Assembly (NCBI RefSeq): GCF_037392515.1
Contig: NC_090283.1
Coordinates: 18,136,501 to 18,200,500, forward strand
Source: Haliotis asinina
Taxonomy: Eukaryota; Mollusca; Gastropoda; Lepetellida; Haliotidae
Direction of reading: 5' to 3'
DNA: 64,000 nt
Part shown: positions 20,201 through 31,047 of the stretch, one piece after another
How the letters are laid out: each line of letters opens with the position of its first letter
Numbering within the stretch: the stretch's first letter is position 1
The notes under the pieces: generated by a model
The model's input: the letters and a program-made list of their open reading frames with translations, nothing else
What the model was told of the DNA's origin: nothing
Database searches by the model: none
Made by a program: the position numbers and the translations under genes

Positions 20201-21969
20201 TTCCTCGCTTCAGCCAGTATTCTATGTGGTGTTGCCACCATGGTGTGTCCAAAGTTGCTGTCGTTCCCGACACTGATGGCTTACTCTGTCTTTTTTGGAA
20301 TGTTTTTAGGTGAGTTTACTGAATGACGATGCCCAAACGATCAATAGGTAATTGAACCATCAACAACATCATATGAACTTCAATATTGATGTTAATATAG
20401 TGTTAGGAAAATGTAAAACAAGACAATAGGACTTACGTACAGAAAGTAAAGCCTGGGCCTAGATTTTCGAAGCTCTCTTACTGCTAAGATAGTCGTAAGT
20501 TAATGAATGGCACTTACAACTATCTTAGCGCTAAGAAAGCTTCGAAAATGAGGCCTTTGAGGGCAAGTAAAGAAGTCATGTCTAATTTACAGTGACAATC
20601 AGCCTGTAGGTTTATATTCTACCGTTTTGCCTGTCTCAGCTTACTATTGCCTGTGTAAATGTTTCCATGTATGTGTAGGTGTGTGGCTGTACCTGCAAGC
20701 AGTGGCTGTGGCGGACACAATAGGAGTAACCAATCTCAGTGAAGGCTTTGGCTACCTCATCCTCTTCCAAGGCATCGTTGTCTTCCTCGGGTCACCAATG
20801 GCTGGTGGGTATATTGCGTCCTCATCTTTATTTGTTTTTGTTCATCGCTGCACTCAGCAATATGCCAGTTATATGGCGGCGGTCGGTAAACAGTCGTGTG
20901 TCGACCAGACAGTCCATAGCTGCTGAAGACCAATTTTAACCCGGATCTTCACGGGGTTTGTGTTACGAAGACATGACATAGTCTGGAATATTTCTGTTTG
21001 ACGCTTCTTCTGAAGACTGTTACTAAACTATCGAACAAACGAAAGTTATCACTTTTAAAGTAATTGTATAAAAAACAAAAATGCTGGTACTGGTTTGGTA
21101 CCCAAATAGTGAGTGAGTAAGTGAATTTAGTTTTACGCCACATTGAGCAATATTCCAGCTGCGGTCTGCATATAGTTGAGTCTGGGTCAGACAATCCAGT
21201 GATCAACATCGATCTGCGCATTTGGGAACCGATGTCAACCAAGTTCACGAGCCTGATCACCTGATCCCGCTAGTCACCTCTTACGACAGGCGTAGTCGCC
21301 TTTTGTGGCAAGCATGGGTTGGTGAAGACTTACTTTGCCCACGGGACCTTCACGGGACTGACCAAAATTACAACATCGTACCCACAACGACGTACTTGTC
21401 CTTACTCACTCACTCACAATTATTGTTCGGGATTTCCTTTTGATCGGGGTTCGATTCCCCACATGGGTAATGTGTGTAAAGCCCATTTAAAGACCATGGT
21501 GTCCCCCGATGTGGTACTGATGGAATATTGTTTAAAGCGGCGTAGAGCTAAAGTCGCTGATTCACTGTTTGTACTTCGAGAATCACTATGCCATTCTACT
21601 GCGCACAAGATTTTATTGTCTCAAAACAATATTTGTTGAAAATAACCCTGAAACAGTGAACACTCCCTAATCATGGTTGTGTTCAGCTCAGATTAGCTTG
21701 CAAATCACATACACCCAACAGCTGACACACTCATTTCAACACATTCTTCCATTTTATATGTTACAGGCTGGTTATACGACTTGACAGGAAACTATGCCAT
21801 GTCTTTCTACGCCGCTGGGGGTTTGTTCATCCTAGGGGGCGCCATAATTCTACTTTATGACGTCATACACACCTGCTTCCGGTCGAAACATAGTCAGACG
21901 TATAGTCCTAATACAGTGGAAGAGCATGTCTATGACAACCCTGCTGCTGTATCTGACGAAGGGGTCTGA
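17227..21969 (+). CDS. Monocarboxylate transporter (SLC16 family), six exons, complete
   Basis: Exons 17227-17416, 18148-18291, 19073-19354, 19740-20309, 20679-20804 and 21767-21969 join in frame (all junctions phase 1, GT-AG) to 1515 nt, 504 residues. This is an MFS carrier with 12 expected membrane helices for proton-linked monocarboxylates or similar acids at a membrane. MCT signatures: KDAGWAWVCVVGSF in helix 1 (family motif [D/E]G[G/S]WxW, here with Ala at position 2) and YFVKRRSLANALGSLGGG (residues about 129-146) before helix 5. Exon 4 carries the helix 6-7 loop and GGRLLFARISD of helix 8; exon 5 has FGYLILFQGIVVFLGSPMAG. The tail HVYDNPAAVSDEGV is cytosolic. The substrate cannot be told from sequence. 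Exon 4 may contain a further short intron (19773-19928). Confidence 0.93.
18562..18690 (-). mobile_element. SINE family A fragment
   Basis: GAGTGAGTTTTGTTTTACGCC, then AATCGAGTCTGGACCAGACA and GAGCATCGATCTGCGCAA. Confidence 0.85.
18885..19012 (+). mobile_element. SINE family B, tRNA-derived head visible
   Basis: In sense orientation: GATAGCCTAGTGGTTAAGACG (A-box-like), GACCCGGGTTCGATGCTCC (B-box-like), then the family body GTGTGAAGCCCATTTCTGGTG. The A-to-B-box spacing fits a tRNA-derived pol III promoter. Confidence 0.85.
19773..19928 (+). other. Possible in-frame 156-nt intron within MCT exon 4
   Basis: Bounded by CCCG|GTGAGG and GAAACAG|GTAAG, with phases that match (phase 1 to phase 1). 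It is exactly 52 codons and has no stop. If translated it inserts a hydrophobic run ILAFTFIFVLLLFF into the central cytosolic loop, unusual for an MCT, so splicing it out (452-residue product) is at least as likely. Confidence 0.5.
20456..20556. mobile_element. Hairpin (foldback) element in MCT intron 4
   Basis: Arms GGCCTAGATTTTCGAAGCTC.. and ..AAGCTTCGAAAATGAGGCCT enclose TCTTA..GCTAAGATAGT and its complement; nearly the whole 101 bp folds on itself. Same family as 61516-61604 and 63655-63750. Confidence 0.85.
20836..20955 (-). mobile_element. SINE family A fragment
   Basis: GCTGCACTCAGCAATATGCC, ATGGCGGCGGTC and AACCCGGATCTTCACGGG; internally deleted. Confidence 0.75.
21108..21356 (-). 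mobile_element. SINE family A, nearly full length
   Basis: From (GTGA)n and TTTAGTTTTACGCC to GGGACCTTCACGGGAC, including CTAGTCACCTCTTACGACAG. No clear target duplication found. It lies in MCT intron 5. Confidence 0.85.
21428..21548 (+). mobile_element. SINE family B, sense fragment
   Basis: GGGGTTCGATTCCCCACATGG (B box), GTAAAGCCCATTT, GGTGTCCCCCGATGT, then ATTGTTTAAAGCGGCGTAGAG tail. Confidence 0.8.
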
Positions 21970-22150
21970 TGACGTCGTATGAGACGTCACATGACCGTGA
22001 TGGCTGGAACACAAACCGTCCCGGAGACACCTCGATTAAAACATGGCGGCCGTCGGTGGACATGGTGTGATGACGTCATGTGTGACGTCACGAACATCTG
22101 ACGATGTAAAAGTTCTATGTATTGTGTTTTCTGCTTTTCTTATTAAACCG
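21970..22150 (+). terminator. MCT 3'UTR with poly(A) signal
   Basis: After the TGA at 21967-21969 an ATTAAA hexamer lies at 22142-22147 in AT-rich sequence; a likely polyadenylation signal. From 22150 to 22880 only chance open frames were seen. Confidence 0.5.
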
Positions 22151-22889
22151 AGTTTAAGTTATATAGATGATTTCACTTTTATATCCGGACACCCCAGTGG
22201 CAACAATTGTGACATGATTCGCTTTACGAGGGGGAACCATCTGCTCGTAGAACAGCCAGATAATCAACAAGTGCGTGTGGCGAAATTTCAGTTTCACACC
22301 TGCATCTCGCACACCTGCTTGTTCCACCAGCAAGTGGCCCCCTTCTTAATAACAGCGAAAAATGACAACTTGTTTTATTCGGGTGTCAAAAACCTGAGAC
22401 AAACCATGAGTTGGTCTGTCCATTTCGCACGATTGAACAAAATTTTGTTGCAGTTATTACACTTTGTGTTAGTGAGAAATTCATCGGTCTCAAATGAAAT
22501 CAAACACAAAAGCATGGTATGTTTCTTGCCTGACATCGGGTTTGCTAGGCCTCTGACACAGCTGTAGTTTCTTTCTTTGTGACAGCAGTCATGTGATCTG
22601 CCTGTTCAACATTTGCAGGGATAGCCTGTGCCAAAGCCCCGGATATACCTATCAGGCCAAAAGTAAGATGGACTGTTTACACCAACACGAGTGAGAGTGA
22701 AAGAGAGTATGGTGCAGTGTTAGTGACAAAAAGATTTATATAAATGCAAGTTAGTATAATGTAGTTTTTGTCACGATATAGCTGAAATACTCCCAATGTC
22801 AGTAAAATTCTTAACTCACTTGCTTATTTAACCACTTATGATTTGGATACAAGCCGTTTATCGTGAAGTGTAAATGTGGCAATGTTAGG

Positions 22890-23100
22890 AATACAATACA
22901 GTAGATTTGGGTGCGCCAGACAAGTAATCCAGCGAGCCTGGAGGTGCTGGGATCGAACCCACCTGTGACCGACTGTAAAACCCTTGTGTGCATGAACCTT
23001 TCGGTGTTGCAACAACCCCGAGTGTACAATACACAACCCTGTGCGCTTAGAAGAACCCATGAATCCGTTGGTAGATGACCTGAAGCACATTGTGTCAGGG
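22890..23100. mobile_element. Repeat family C fragment
   Basis: GTAATCCAGCGAGCCTGGAGG, GGATCGAACCCACC and AAGAACCCATGAATCCGTTG match 6490-6680. The region 23100-23690 has nothing recognised, and 23697-23750 is a T/G homopolymer-like tract. Confidence 0.6.
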
Positions 23101-23882
23101 CATGCGCACTGCAGACTTATTATTCACATCCTGCGCAGCTGTCGACGAGACACGATGTAGTTTGATTAATTCTGTGAAGATTTTGTAAGTGAAGTGCCTG
23201 ATAAGTCAAAACACAACAGTCTCGTTCCCTGCTGACTGGGTTCCGTCCTATTGCGCATCTTAGTGCGATAACCAGTCCGTAGTTTTGAGACCACCTCATT
23301 CAACCGGATATATAATATCAATCAGTATTTCAATCACTATTATTGCACCACTACGCTCCTAACTCTGTCGTAGAGGGAGCTCTGACAAACGATAATCTGT
23401 AAATCGTGGAAATCTAAAAAAGACCGGTGGAAAAGTTTGGCTTCTGACCTGATATTATATCCATCACAGTGTACGTTACAAAAATACACTAAATAAGCGT
23501 AAAGACCCAAAACAGGTAGAACCAGTGAGGCAGATGAATTTGTGAATCATTGTGCGACCTCTTCAAACAGTCAGTTGTCGACATACTACATAAACCTCGA
23601 CATAGACTGCAGAATTACGATTTTTTAAAAACTGTACAGTCGTAAATAGCATTTTCTTATGAAACAAGGAACTGGAATTTAATTGAAAACCATAGTTTTT
23701 TTGTTTTTGTTTTTTGTTTTGTTTTTTGTTTTTTGCTTTTTTGGGGGGAGTTCGGGTGAAAAATAGGCCAATGTCTGATTTTGTCACTGTTTTTCTGTTA
23801 AACACTGAAGTTCCAAATGTACATATCGCAATACGGGTATCTGAATCGCAATATATTGCAATACAATATATTGTCAATACAC

Positions 23883-24080
23883 AGACTTAGTGGACCCAGA
23901 ATAGGCCTTCAGCAACCCATGCTTAATATAAAAGGCAACTATGCATGTCGTAAGAGGCGATTAACGGGATCGGGTGGTCAGGCTCGCTGACTTGACTGAC
24001 ATATGTCATTGGTTCCCAATGGCGCAGATCGATGATCATGCTGTTGACCACTGGATTGTCTGGTCCAGACTCGATTTTGG
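23883..24080 (+). mobile_element. SINE family A
   Basis: Sense copy: AATAGGCCTTCAGCAACCCA, GTCGTAAGAGGCGATTAACGG, GGTGGTCAGGCTCGCTGAC and TGGTCCAGACTCGAT. Tail missing. Confidence 0.88.
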
Positions 24081-24828
24081 GGGTTCTTTGTGTACAGATG
24101 AAACATTTCCAAGGGAATGGAATCAATTGTCACATTTTCCATTAATGTCTCTTCATGATCTGTTTCTCCTTGGTTTCAACATTTGTATTTTATCAATCAA
24201 TTTTATCAATCAATTTTGTAAACACCAAGATCCCCTACTATTTAAAATGTTATATGCGACTTACGGTTAAAGGTTCATTGCCGTAGTCGATGCTATGCTA
24301 TTATCATGATCATTATGTTTTACAGATTAAGATAAATATGCAGCAGAGAGCGTTTGGGTGATCCTGGTACAGTCAGGCTGGTAAAGCTCATCATCAGCTC
24401 AGGGCCCTCGGTCCCTTCATTATCATTATTATCATCATTATTATTATTGTTAGATGTGGTAGTTTAAAAGTACGACTTTGAAGTAAACATTGAGGACAAT
24501 GACCTTGTGAACTTACGACCGTTATCTTACGAATATGTAAGGCTATTTTGGAGGTTCATGAGAACGATTCGCCAAAAGGACACGGGCTAGGTGTGGTTGT
24601 GCGTGGTGACGCATAAATATAAACATAAATTCATTCTCGCTAACAGATTTGCCTTCAAAGTATGCTGGATGGAATAAGGTGTGCATGGTGATACAGCCAT
24701 TAGCCGTATTCATTCTGACAGTATTTTGTCCGATTGCTTGTCCGATTTTCAAAAGTATGCATGATGATCCAAGATGTGCATGATAATACACCCTGTTTAC
24801 CTTCGCATATTCTTTGTTGCACGTAAGC

Positions 24829-25060
24829 ACGCCAGAAGGATGCAGGATGGGCGTGAGTGTGTATGCTGATACATCCAACAAACCTCTCTTGTTCTTTCTG
24901 ACAGCTCTGCTGATATTTCCAGTCTTCCCCCATGTCACGTCAGAAGGATGCAGGATGGGCGTGAGTGTGTGTGCTGATACATCCAACAAACCTCTCTTGT
25001 TCTTTCTGACAGCTCTGCTGATATTTCCAGTCTTCCTCCATGACACGCCAGAAGGATGCA
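24829..25060 (+). repeat. 108-bp tandem triplication over the start of MCT copy 2
   Basis: The segment from the start-codon region (CAGAAGGATGCAGGATGGGC) through the upstream leader recurs at 24831, 24939 and 25047, exactly 108 apart. The third unit continues into the real exon 1. In the first two units GTGGGTG has become GTGAGTG, both a donor-like site and, in unit 2, the cause of a 10-codon open frame MSRQKDAGWA followed by TGA upstream of the true start. Confidence 0.92.
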
Positions 25061-25984
25061 GGATGGGCGTGGGTGTGTGTAGTGGGCTCGTTCTACATCC
25101 ACTTCATCGTATTTGGACTCATGCAGTCCTTCGGAGTAATATACGTGGAGCTGCTGAGTCAGTTTGAAAGTTCTCGTGGTGGGACTGCCTTGATTGGATC
25201 TCTCCTCAACGGACTTGTCCTACTGCTTGGTAAGTTAAAGACATCGAATTTAGCCTCGCTGTTATACATGTGTTTACCCCCATCCTCCGTTAAAATAGGA
25301 TCTTCTCATTTAAACGACGCTAAGGGTTAACAAGAATGAGCCTGACTACCAAAACCAGTTACATGCCTCTTAAGGAAAGCGAGTGTTGTTGACAAGGGAC
25401 TGACCATAATCATAAGCGTTAAGACTACGTTGAAAAAAAAAACAAAACTGAAAAACAAGACCTTTTTTGCAGAAGAAAATATTTGCTTGACACGCTGGAT
25501 GTCATTATATGTTCACGGGACATGTTACATTTGCTGAAACATGCCATGGGACATGCTCAATGTCCTCAAATAAGCAAACTGTTCATTGGTACGCCCTGAC
25601 ATTGTATACAAGAAACACAAAGTCCTTACGTTGTGCACTGGAAATGCAGGACGTTCTTTAATTGTTCACTAGACAATGCACGAATATGGACGTGATTCTA
25701 GGCCCTGTGGGAGTGGTTGTCCTGGGCCTGCTGGGGACTCGCATGACAGCTATACTGGGAGCTGTGCTGGCCTGTGTTGGCTGCAGTGTCAGTTTCCTGG
25801 CCGACCGCATCATCTTCCTGTACTTCAGTTATGGCGTCCTTCAAGGTAAGGTCAATGACGTAGAGGGAGTTCAAGAAGTGACTTGGTCATACTCATTAGT
25901 TCCACTTTATGTATTAGACCAACTGTCAAACGTATCGGTGTTTATTGATTGTAGTTGTATGAGAGAGTTAGAGATTTAATAATA

Positions 25985-26100
25985 ATAGTAATATTCCAGC
26001 AGTATCACGGCAGTGGGAATCGAACCGGTTCTTTGGAGTGAAGTGAGTGAGTGTAGTTTTACGCCGCACTCAGCAATATTCCAGCTATATGGCGGCTCGG
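25985..26100 (-). mobile_element. SINE tail fragments (B then A)
   Basis: CAGCAGTATCACGGCAGTGG..AATCGAACCGG followed by GTGAGTGAGTGTAGTTTTACGCC; located in intron 2 of MCT copy 2. Confidence 0.65.
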
Positions 26101-26579
26101 AGTGAATAGCCACTAGACCACCTCACCGTACTTTGATGTGTGAAATTGAATATTGATAATTCTGATAATCCACAATTGTGAACATATAATATATTTCAGA
26201 TTGTTACTTTGTTTATTATGATCATTTATTTTATTATTATTTATATTACCTTTCTCTTTATCATTCTCTAGGCATTGGCTTCCACTTGATGTTTATCACG
26301 GCCACTGTCATCGTCAATCAGTACTTTGTGAAAAGACGGTCCCTGGCCAACGCACTGGGGTCTCTCGGAGGAGGTGTGGGGACGCTAGCTCTCCCTCCTC
26401 TTCTACAGGTAATGATGTCGGAATACACCTGGAGGGGAGCGTTGTTGATTACAGGTGGGCTCGTCCTCAACTGTGCTGTGTTCGGGGCACTTTTCAGGCC
26501 GTTTTACACTAAGAAGGAACTGGCAGATATGAAAACAGAATCAATGAAATCAAGTAAGATTTCATAGAGTCAACACTCG

Positions 26580-26960
26580 CTCCAACCTCCAGGCATTCGA
26601 AACCACTTGTGGCTTCTCGTGACCTCGCCCCGCATTCGAACCAACTCCCACCCCACCCCCCTTCCCGTATCCTCATAAGCATTCTTATCCACTCTCCCTT
26701 TTCCATAGCCTCCCAAGCATTCGTCACTACTCTCGCTTTTCCCTAACCTCAGAAACATTTGTCACCATTTGCGTCTTTCCCGAATATCCCAAGCATTCAT
26801 GACCTCTCCCCCTTTCCCTTGACCTCTCTGATATTCGTCACTAGGTGCGGCTTTCTATAGCCTCGAAGAAGTCTCGCCCCGCATTCGTCACCATGCGCTT
26901 CTTTCCTTAACGTCCCAAGTATTCTATACCACTGGCCCCTTTCCCTCATCTCCAAAAGCG
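26580..26960. repeat. Degenerate C-rich tandem repeat
   Basis: Loosely repeated phrases of CCTC..AAGCATTCGTCACCACT..CTTTCCC at about 40-bp spacing, strongly diverged. Confidence 0.6.
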
Positions 26961-27120
26961 ACTCGTCTATTTGAAGCTTTTACAAATACAATCGACCCCG
27001 TCAGTGTGCTTTTCTCAAAGAGCTGCAGTTTCAATCTTGCTTGGGAAAACATTTGCGCTTTAAACTTCATGTTGTACGACATTTTTCAATTGGTTTCGAA
27101 CACTCATATATCAAAAAGTG

Positions 27121-27247
27121 AAACCTGGAAGGAGGTTGTATTAACGAAATGTAAAACCTGGGAAGAGGTCTTACTAACGAAAAGTAAAACCTGGGAGGAG
27201 GTCTTACTAACGAAAAGTAAAACCTGGGAGGAGGTCTTACTTTCAGA
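27121..27247. repeat. 33-bp minisatellite, four units
   Basis: Units starting AAACCTGGGAGGAGGTCTTA at 27121, 27154, 27187 and 27220. In frame they would read KTWEEVLLTKS repeatedly inside a 130-codon open frame; probably not a gene. Confidence 0.9.
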
Positions 27248-27329
27248 ACAAAAGCCTCAAATGCGGTTATTCAAATTTTATTTATTTAATTATTCAGGGA
27301 ACACAAGAGATAACTTAATATGTATAGTG

Positions 27330-27480
27330 AAAAGCACACTGACGGGGTCGAGTGGTGAGCTTGCTGACACATCATCGAATCCCAACTGCGTAGACTGATG
27401 CTCATATTGTTGACCACTGGATCGCCTGGTCCAGACTCGATTATTTACAGATCGCGGCTATATAGCTGAAACATTGCTGA
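27330..27480 (+). mobile_element. SINE family A
   Basis: GGTCGAGTGGTGAGCTTGC, GATGCTCATATTGTTGACC, TGGTCCAGACTCGATTATTT. Confidence 0.8.
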
Positions 27481-27482
27481 CT

Positions 27483-27625
27483 GAGTATAGTTTTACTCCT
27501 TTTTTAGCAATACTCCAAAAACATCACAGCGGTGACACCAGAAATGCACCCACGCGGGAACTCGAACCCGGGTCATCGTCATGACGAGCGAACACTTTAA
27601 CCAGTAGACTCTCCTAGATGATGTC
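27483..27625 (-). mobile_element. SINE family B
   Basis: TAGCAATACTCCAAAAACATCACAGCGG, GACACCAGAAATGC, CTCGAACCCGGGTCATCG, ACGAGCGAACACTTTAACC. An (ATC)n run follows at 27664-27702. Confidence 0.85.
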
Positions 27626-28164
27626 AGTGTTCAGTCTCTCCAGCCTAATTTATAATGACTGAGGCATCATCACCATCATCATCATCATCATCATCATCAT
27701 CTCTACTGGATGGTCTCTCCAACGTATATTTACATTTCAAGCTGGCTGTATGACGCGACCGGAGACTACGCCATATCATTTTATGCCGCAGGGTCCTTGT
27801 TCATCGTAGGCGGAGCTGCCATTCTCCTTTATGTAAGTATACACCTGTAAACAATTACATTGCCACAATAAAACTAAGGGTACCGTCAGCAACACGGGTG
27901 CTGTGACTGAGGAGTGAGGGATCGGACGCTTTAATGTCACATCGTGAATGTTTCAGCCGATCCACGACGAGAACAATCTATACATTATTTCTATGCCATA
28001 CAAGCCTGTCGTCAAGGACAGTAAAAGCACCTGACTACCACAGATCTGGCTTAAAGCCAGCGTGCCATCACAAAAGGTATCACTATAAAAATCAGTGCTA
28101 CTAGAGGGCTACTGATTGCCAGAAACTGAAGGTAGATCACCATACTAAGGGCCATAGGTCTCTA

Positions 28165-28615
28165 AGTACTTTTATCATATAGGGTATTTATATAGAGCAC
28201 CTATCCACACAACAGTGCATGCTCAAGGCGCTGGTATTTTTTCTCTCGATCACCGGATGTCAATCTCAACAGCACATCGCATTATCATTTTCAGCTCCAT
28301 GGGGAGTACTAGTATACAGCTCTTCCAGCCGCTAGGCGCATCGAGCCATTGTGGCTTTCTCATCCTACCGAGGTACCCATTAAAAGTTGGGTGCACTGGC
28401 CCACATAGTATTTTGTCTAAGTTCACTGCACGTTATTGTACCCGCAACTAGGTGTTTGCACATATTCATATGGCCACGATCTGGTCGTATGCTAATGGAT
28501 TTGCGGGTTCAAAGTTTTTACACCAGGTCACAGCTGGGCTCGATCCTGACACCTCTGCCTCGCTGGATCACTAGCCTATCGCCTTAGCCAGTTCATCTAC
28601 CCCGCGCCCCCACAC
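28165..28615. mobile_element. Repeat family C, longest copy
   Basis: Starts near GGGTATTTATATAGAGCACC, passes AAGGCGCTGG and TCGATCACCGGATGTCAAT, and ends with GGGCTCGATCCTGACACC and GCTGGATCACTAGCC. The inverted counterpart is 6460-6880. Confidence 0.6.
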
Positions 28616-29097
28616 TTTTGGTGTGATCGAGGAATAGCTTGGTTGATTCCCAGTGTTATTTTGTTTGTATTCAAACCAGTTTCAAATTAATTTGTGTGTT
28701 TATTGTGTCTTCAAACAAAGCTGAACATTGCAACAAAATATTCAATTAGTTCGTCAAAATATACACTGACGACTGTTTTTACAGCCATGCTCTGAACCAA
28801 TCAATCCGGTGATGGGCATCATAATAATCGATCTGCTGGTTTAGGATACGATGGAACCATCAAATATGGCAGCGAACATAACTCCATGTCAATGTCGTCC
28901 AATTCAATTCCACTGTTTATTCCAGTATCAAGACCATCGGCCCATATACACAAGTGTGTTCATTATTTGGGGAGATTTTACACAGGAGAATGGTTTATAG
29001 TAGAAAGGAATGTTTACATTTGCAACAAAGCGTTTTTGGTAGATGCGATTGTCTTTCAATTCCACTATGTCTATTTTGGGTGTAAACACGAGTGTTT

Positions 29098-29345
29098 TCC
29101 CCACACTCAGCAATATTCCAGCTATACGGCGGCGGTCTGTAAATACACGAGTGTGGACCAGACAATCCAGTGATCAACAACATGAGCATCGATATGCGCA
29201 ATTGGGAACCGATGACATGTGCCAACCACGTCAGTGAGTCTGAGCACCGGATCCCGTTAGTCGCCTTTTACGGCAAGCATAGTCGCCTTTTATGGCAAGC
29301 ATGGGATGCTGAAGGCCTATTCTACCCCGGGGCCGTCACGGGTCC
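29098..29345 (-). mobile_element. SINE family A, long copy
   Basis: CACTCAGCAATATTCCAGC to CTACCCCGGGGCCGTCACGGG, including both GTCGCCTTTTACGGCAAGC and GTCGCCTTTTATGGCAAGC tandem halves. Confidence 0.88.
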
Positions 29346-29446
29346 AATATCTTAATGTATCATAAGCTGGAATGGTATTCGTCGCTATGGTAACCACAGA
29401 CTTCTTTTCTTCGTACGTTCCCAGAGTCGGTATTAACTCTCAATAG

Positions 29447-29574
29447 TATACTGAACAACAAAAGAAATGCAACTCTGGTTTGGCTACGTTTTAAGAAAGA
29501 AGACATGAACATGGACGCTTACTTGTCAGAGATTTCATTTTTAGAAACTTGCGTTTCTTTTGCTGTTCAGTATA
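29447..29574. mobile_element. 128-bp MITE with TATACTGAACA ends
   Basis: Terminal inverted repeats TATACTGAACAACAAAAGAA.. and ..TTTCTTTTGCTGTTCAGTATA. A second member lies at 60466-60592. A TA target duplication is compatible (Tc1/mariner-like), but superfamily is inferred from the ends only. Confidence 0.85.
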
Positions 29575-29822
29575 GGTCTGATGATCTAAGACGTTTAGTA
29601 TAATTTATGTAAATTTCTGTGTTCTGTAATGATTTGAAATGTTAAAGAGTAAAGTCACTTCAACTCTCTGATCCGTGTGTGTCATTCCTGCTGGTTACAG
29701 TCTGGCAAAAACGATTTGGTCGTTAGTAGATTTGCATCTTACAGTTTGATAACTTTTTCACTATTCCTCAGATTTTAGTTACTGTTATAAGAAACATTCC
29801 CTGGAGCAAGATCACACGGATA

Positions 29823-29911
29823 GTATGTATGTATGTATGTATGTATGTATGTATGTATGTATGTATGTATGTATGTATGTATGTATGTATGTATGTATGT
29901 ATGTATGTGTG

Positions 29912-29943
<32 letters not shown>

Positions 29944-30065
29944 TGTATGTATGTATGTATGTATGTATGTATGTATGTATGTATGTATGTATGCATGCAT
30001 GTATGTGTGTGTGCGTATGTGTGTGTATGTATGTATGTATGCATGCATGCATGCATGGATGTATG
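29823..30065. repeat. (ATGT)n microsatellite
   Basis: About 60 ATGT-type units with GTGT and GCAT variants; all open frames here are repeat artefacts. Confidence 0.97.
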
Positions 30066-30189
30066 TGTTGTTTTGAATGTCAAAATGCCAAGTCATGTAG
30101 CATTGTTAATTAAATGCAGTATTAAAATGTTGTTAAAATTTACCTTCTTAACCCTTTAACCCTTAAAAAGACTTTATATCGCTCCACTT

Positions 30190-30570
30190 GTCCAGTATTC
30201 GACTTTCCAATACAGGCTATAGTCGGTACATCAAAGACAAGACAGTAATCCCACGTACGGGAACATTTGTCGTCATACCAAACAACCCGGACAGGTGGGA
30301 GTAACTCGTCCGACGTATGTCTTTCGGCTCCGAGGACACATTTTCAGAACTTAACATGGAATTGTTCAGTTGTAGATCTTTCAAATCCCCAAATTTCGGC
30401 TCCACACAGAAGAATTGGTTTGATCTGAGTGTCGAACGACTTGAATAATAAACAATGTGACATATTTCTCAATCGGCGTTAGAAAGTGTTGATATTGAAG
30501 AGAGCATTGTTTGCTTTGATGGTTAACGTGCTTATTGCGTTTACTCCAAGATAGTCGTGAAGAAATATTG
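30190..30570 (-). pseudogene. LINE reverse transcriptase tail fragment
   Basis: The minus strand reads ANNALFNINTF, RRLRNMSHCLLFKSFDTQIK, PILLCGAEIWGFERSTTEQF and CVLGAERHTS, the conserved C-terminal part of LINE ORF2 after the RT palm. Stops interrupt it. No other part of the element was recognised around it. Confidence 0.85.
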
Positions 30571-30894
30571 GTTCTAAGTAATTACAATATGTAATACGTA
30601 TCGTGTCAGTAAGCACACGTAAAATCTCTTAACTTGGTTTAAAAGATACAGATTACAAATCAACCTAAACAAGAAAAGCTGCGTTTAATCTTTGACAGAA
30701 CACATTTGAATATCATAAACAAACATGAGAATGACCACACTGAGTTTATTTCCGTAGATATGTCTTTGATAAAGATTGATCCCTTGACCCTCCACAGACA
30801 CCGAAGACTCTGAAAAACAGATTTGATGATTTTACATTAGTGATCGAATGTTATAAATACAAAAAATATGTTGTTGTTTTTTTTCTTTCAGGTG

Positions 30895-31047
30895 AACATG
30901 CGAGTATAGTTTTATGCCGCCTTTAGCAATATTCCGGGAATATCACGGCGGGGGGGGGGGGGGGGGGGGGGGCACCTGAAATGGGCTTCACACAATGTGG
31001 CCATGTGGGGAATCAAACCTGGGTCTTCGGCGTGACGAGCGAACGCT
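30895..31047 (-). mobile_element. SINE family B, interrupted by a DNA transposon
   Basis: TTTTATGCCGCCTTTAGCAATATTCC through GGGTCTTCGGCGTGACGAGCG and CGCTTTAA. It resumes at 33013 as TTAACCACTAGGCTACTCC, the expected continuation. A G-tract of 23 (30950-30972) replaces the usual GGGGGA. Confidence 0.93.

Larger units (their letters stand above)
25040..27832 (+). pseudogene. Second monocarboxylate transporter copy, lacking exons 4-5
   Basis: Exons 25040-25229, 25702-25845 and 26272-26553 match exons 1-3 of the upstream MCT in length (190, 144, 282 nt) and phase, and are open. An exon-6-like piece lies at 27742-27832 (WLYDATGDYAISFYAAGSLF), but its acceptor lacks the expected G (CAAG|CTGG) and it runs into GTAAGTATAC instead of the tail. 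Nothing like exons 4-5 (helices 7-11) was found between 26554 and 27740. A product would lack half the carrier. Either this is a decayed tandem duplicate or the missing exons lie in an assembly gap or rearrangement. Confidence 0.85.

Noticed and set aside
24543-25046. 167-codon minus-strand frame upstream of MCT copy 2
   Set aside because: Antisense of the 108-bp tandem units; no independent protein features.
29823-30113. Long open frames of MYVCMYVC and IHTYIHTY type
   Set aside because: Translation of an ATGT microsatellite.
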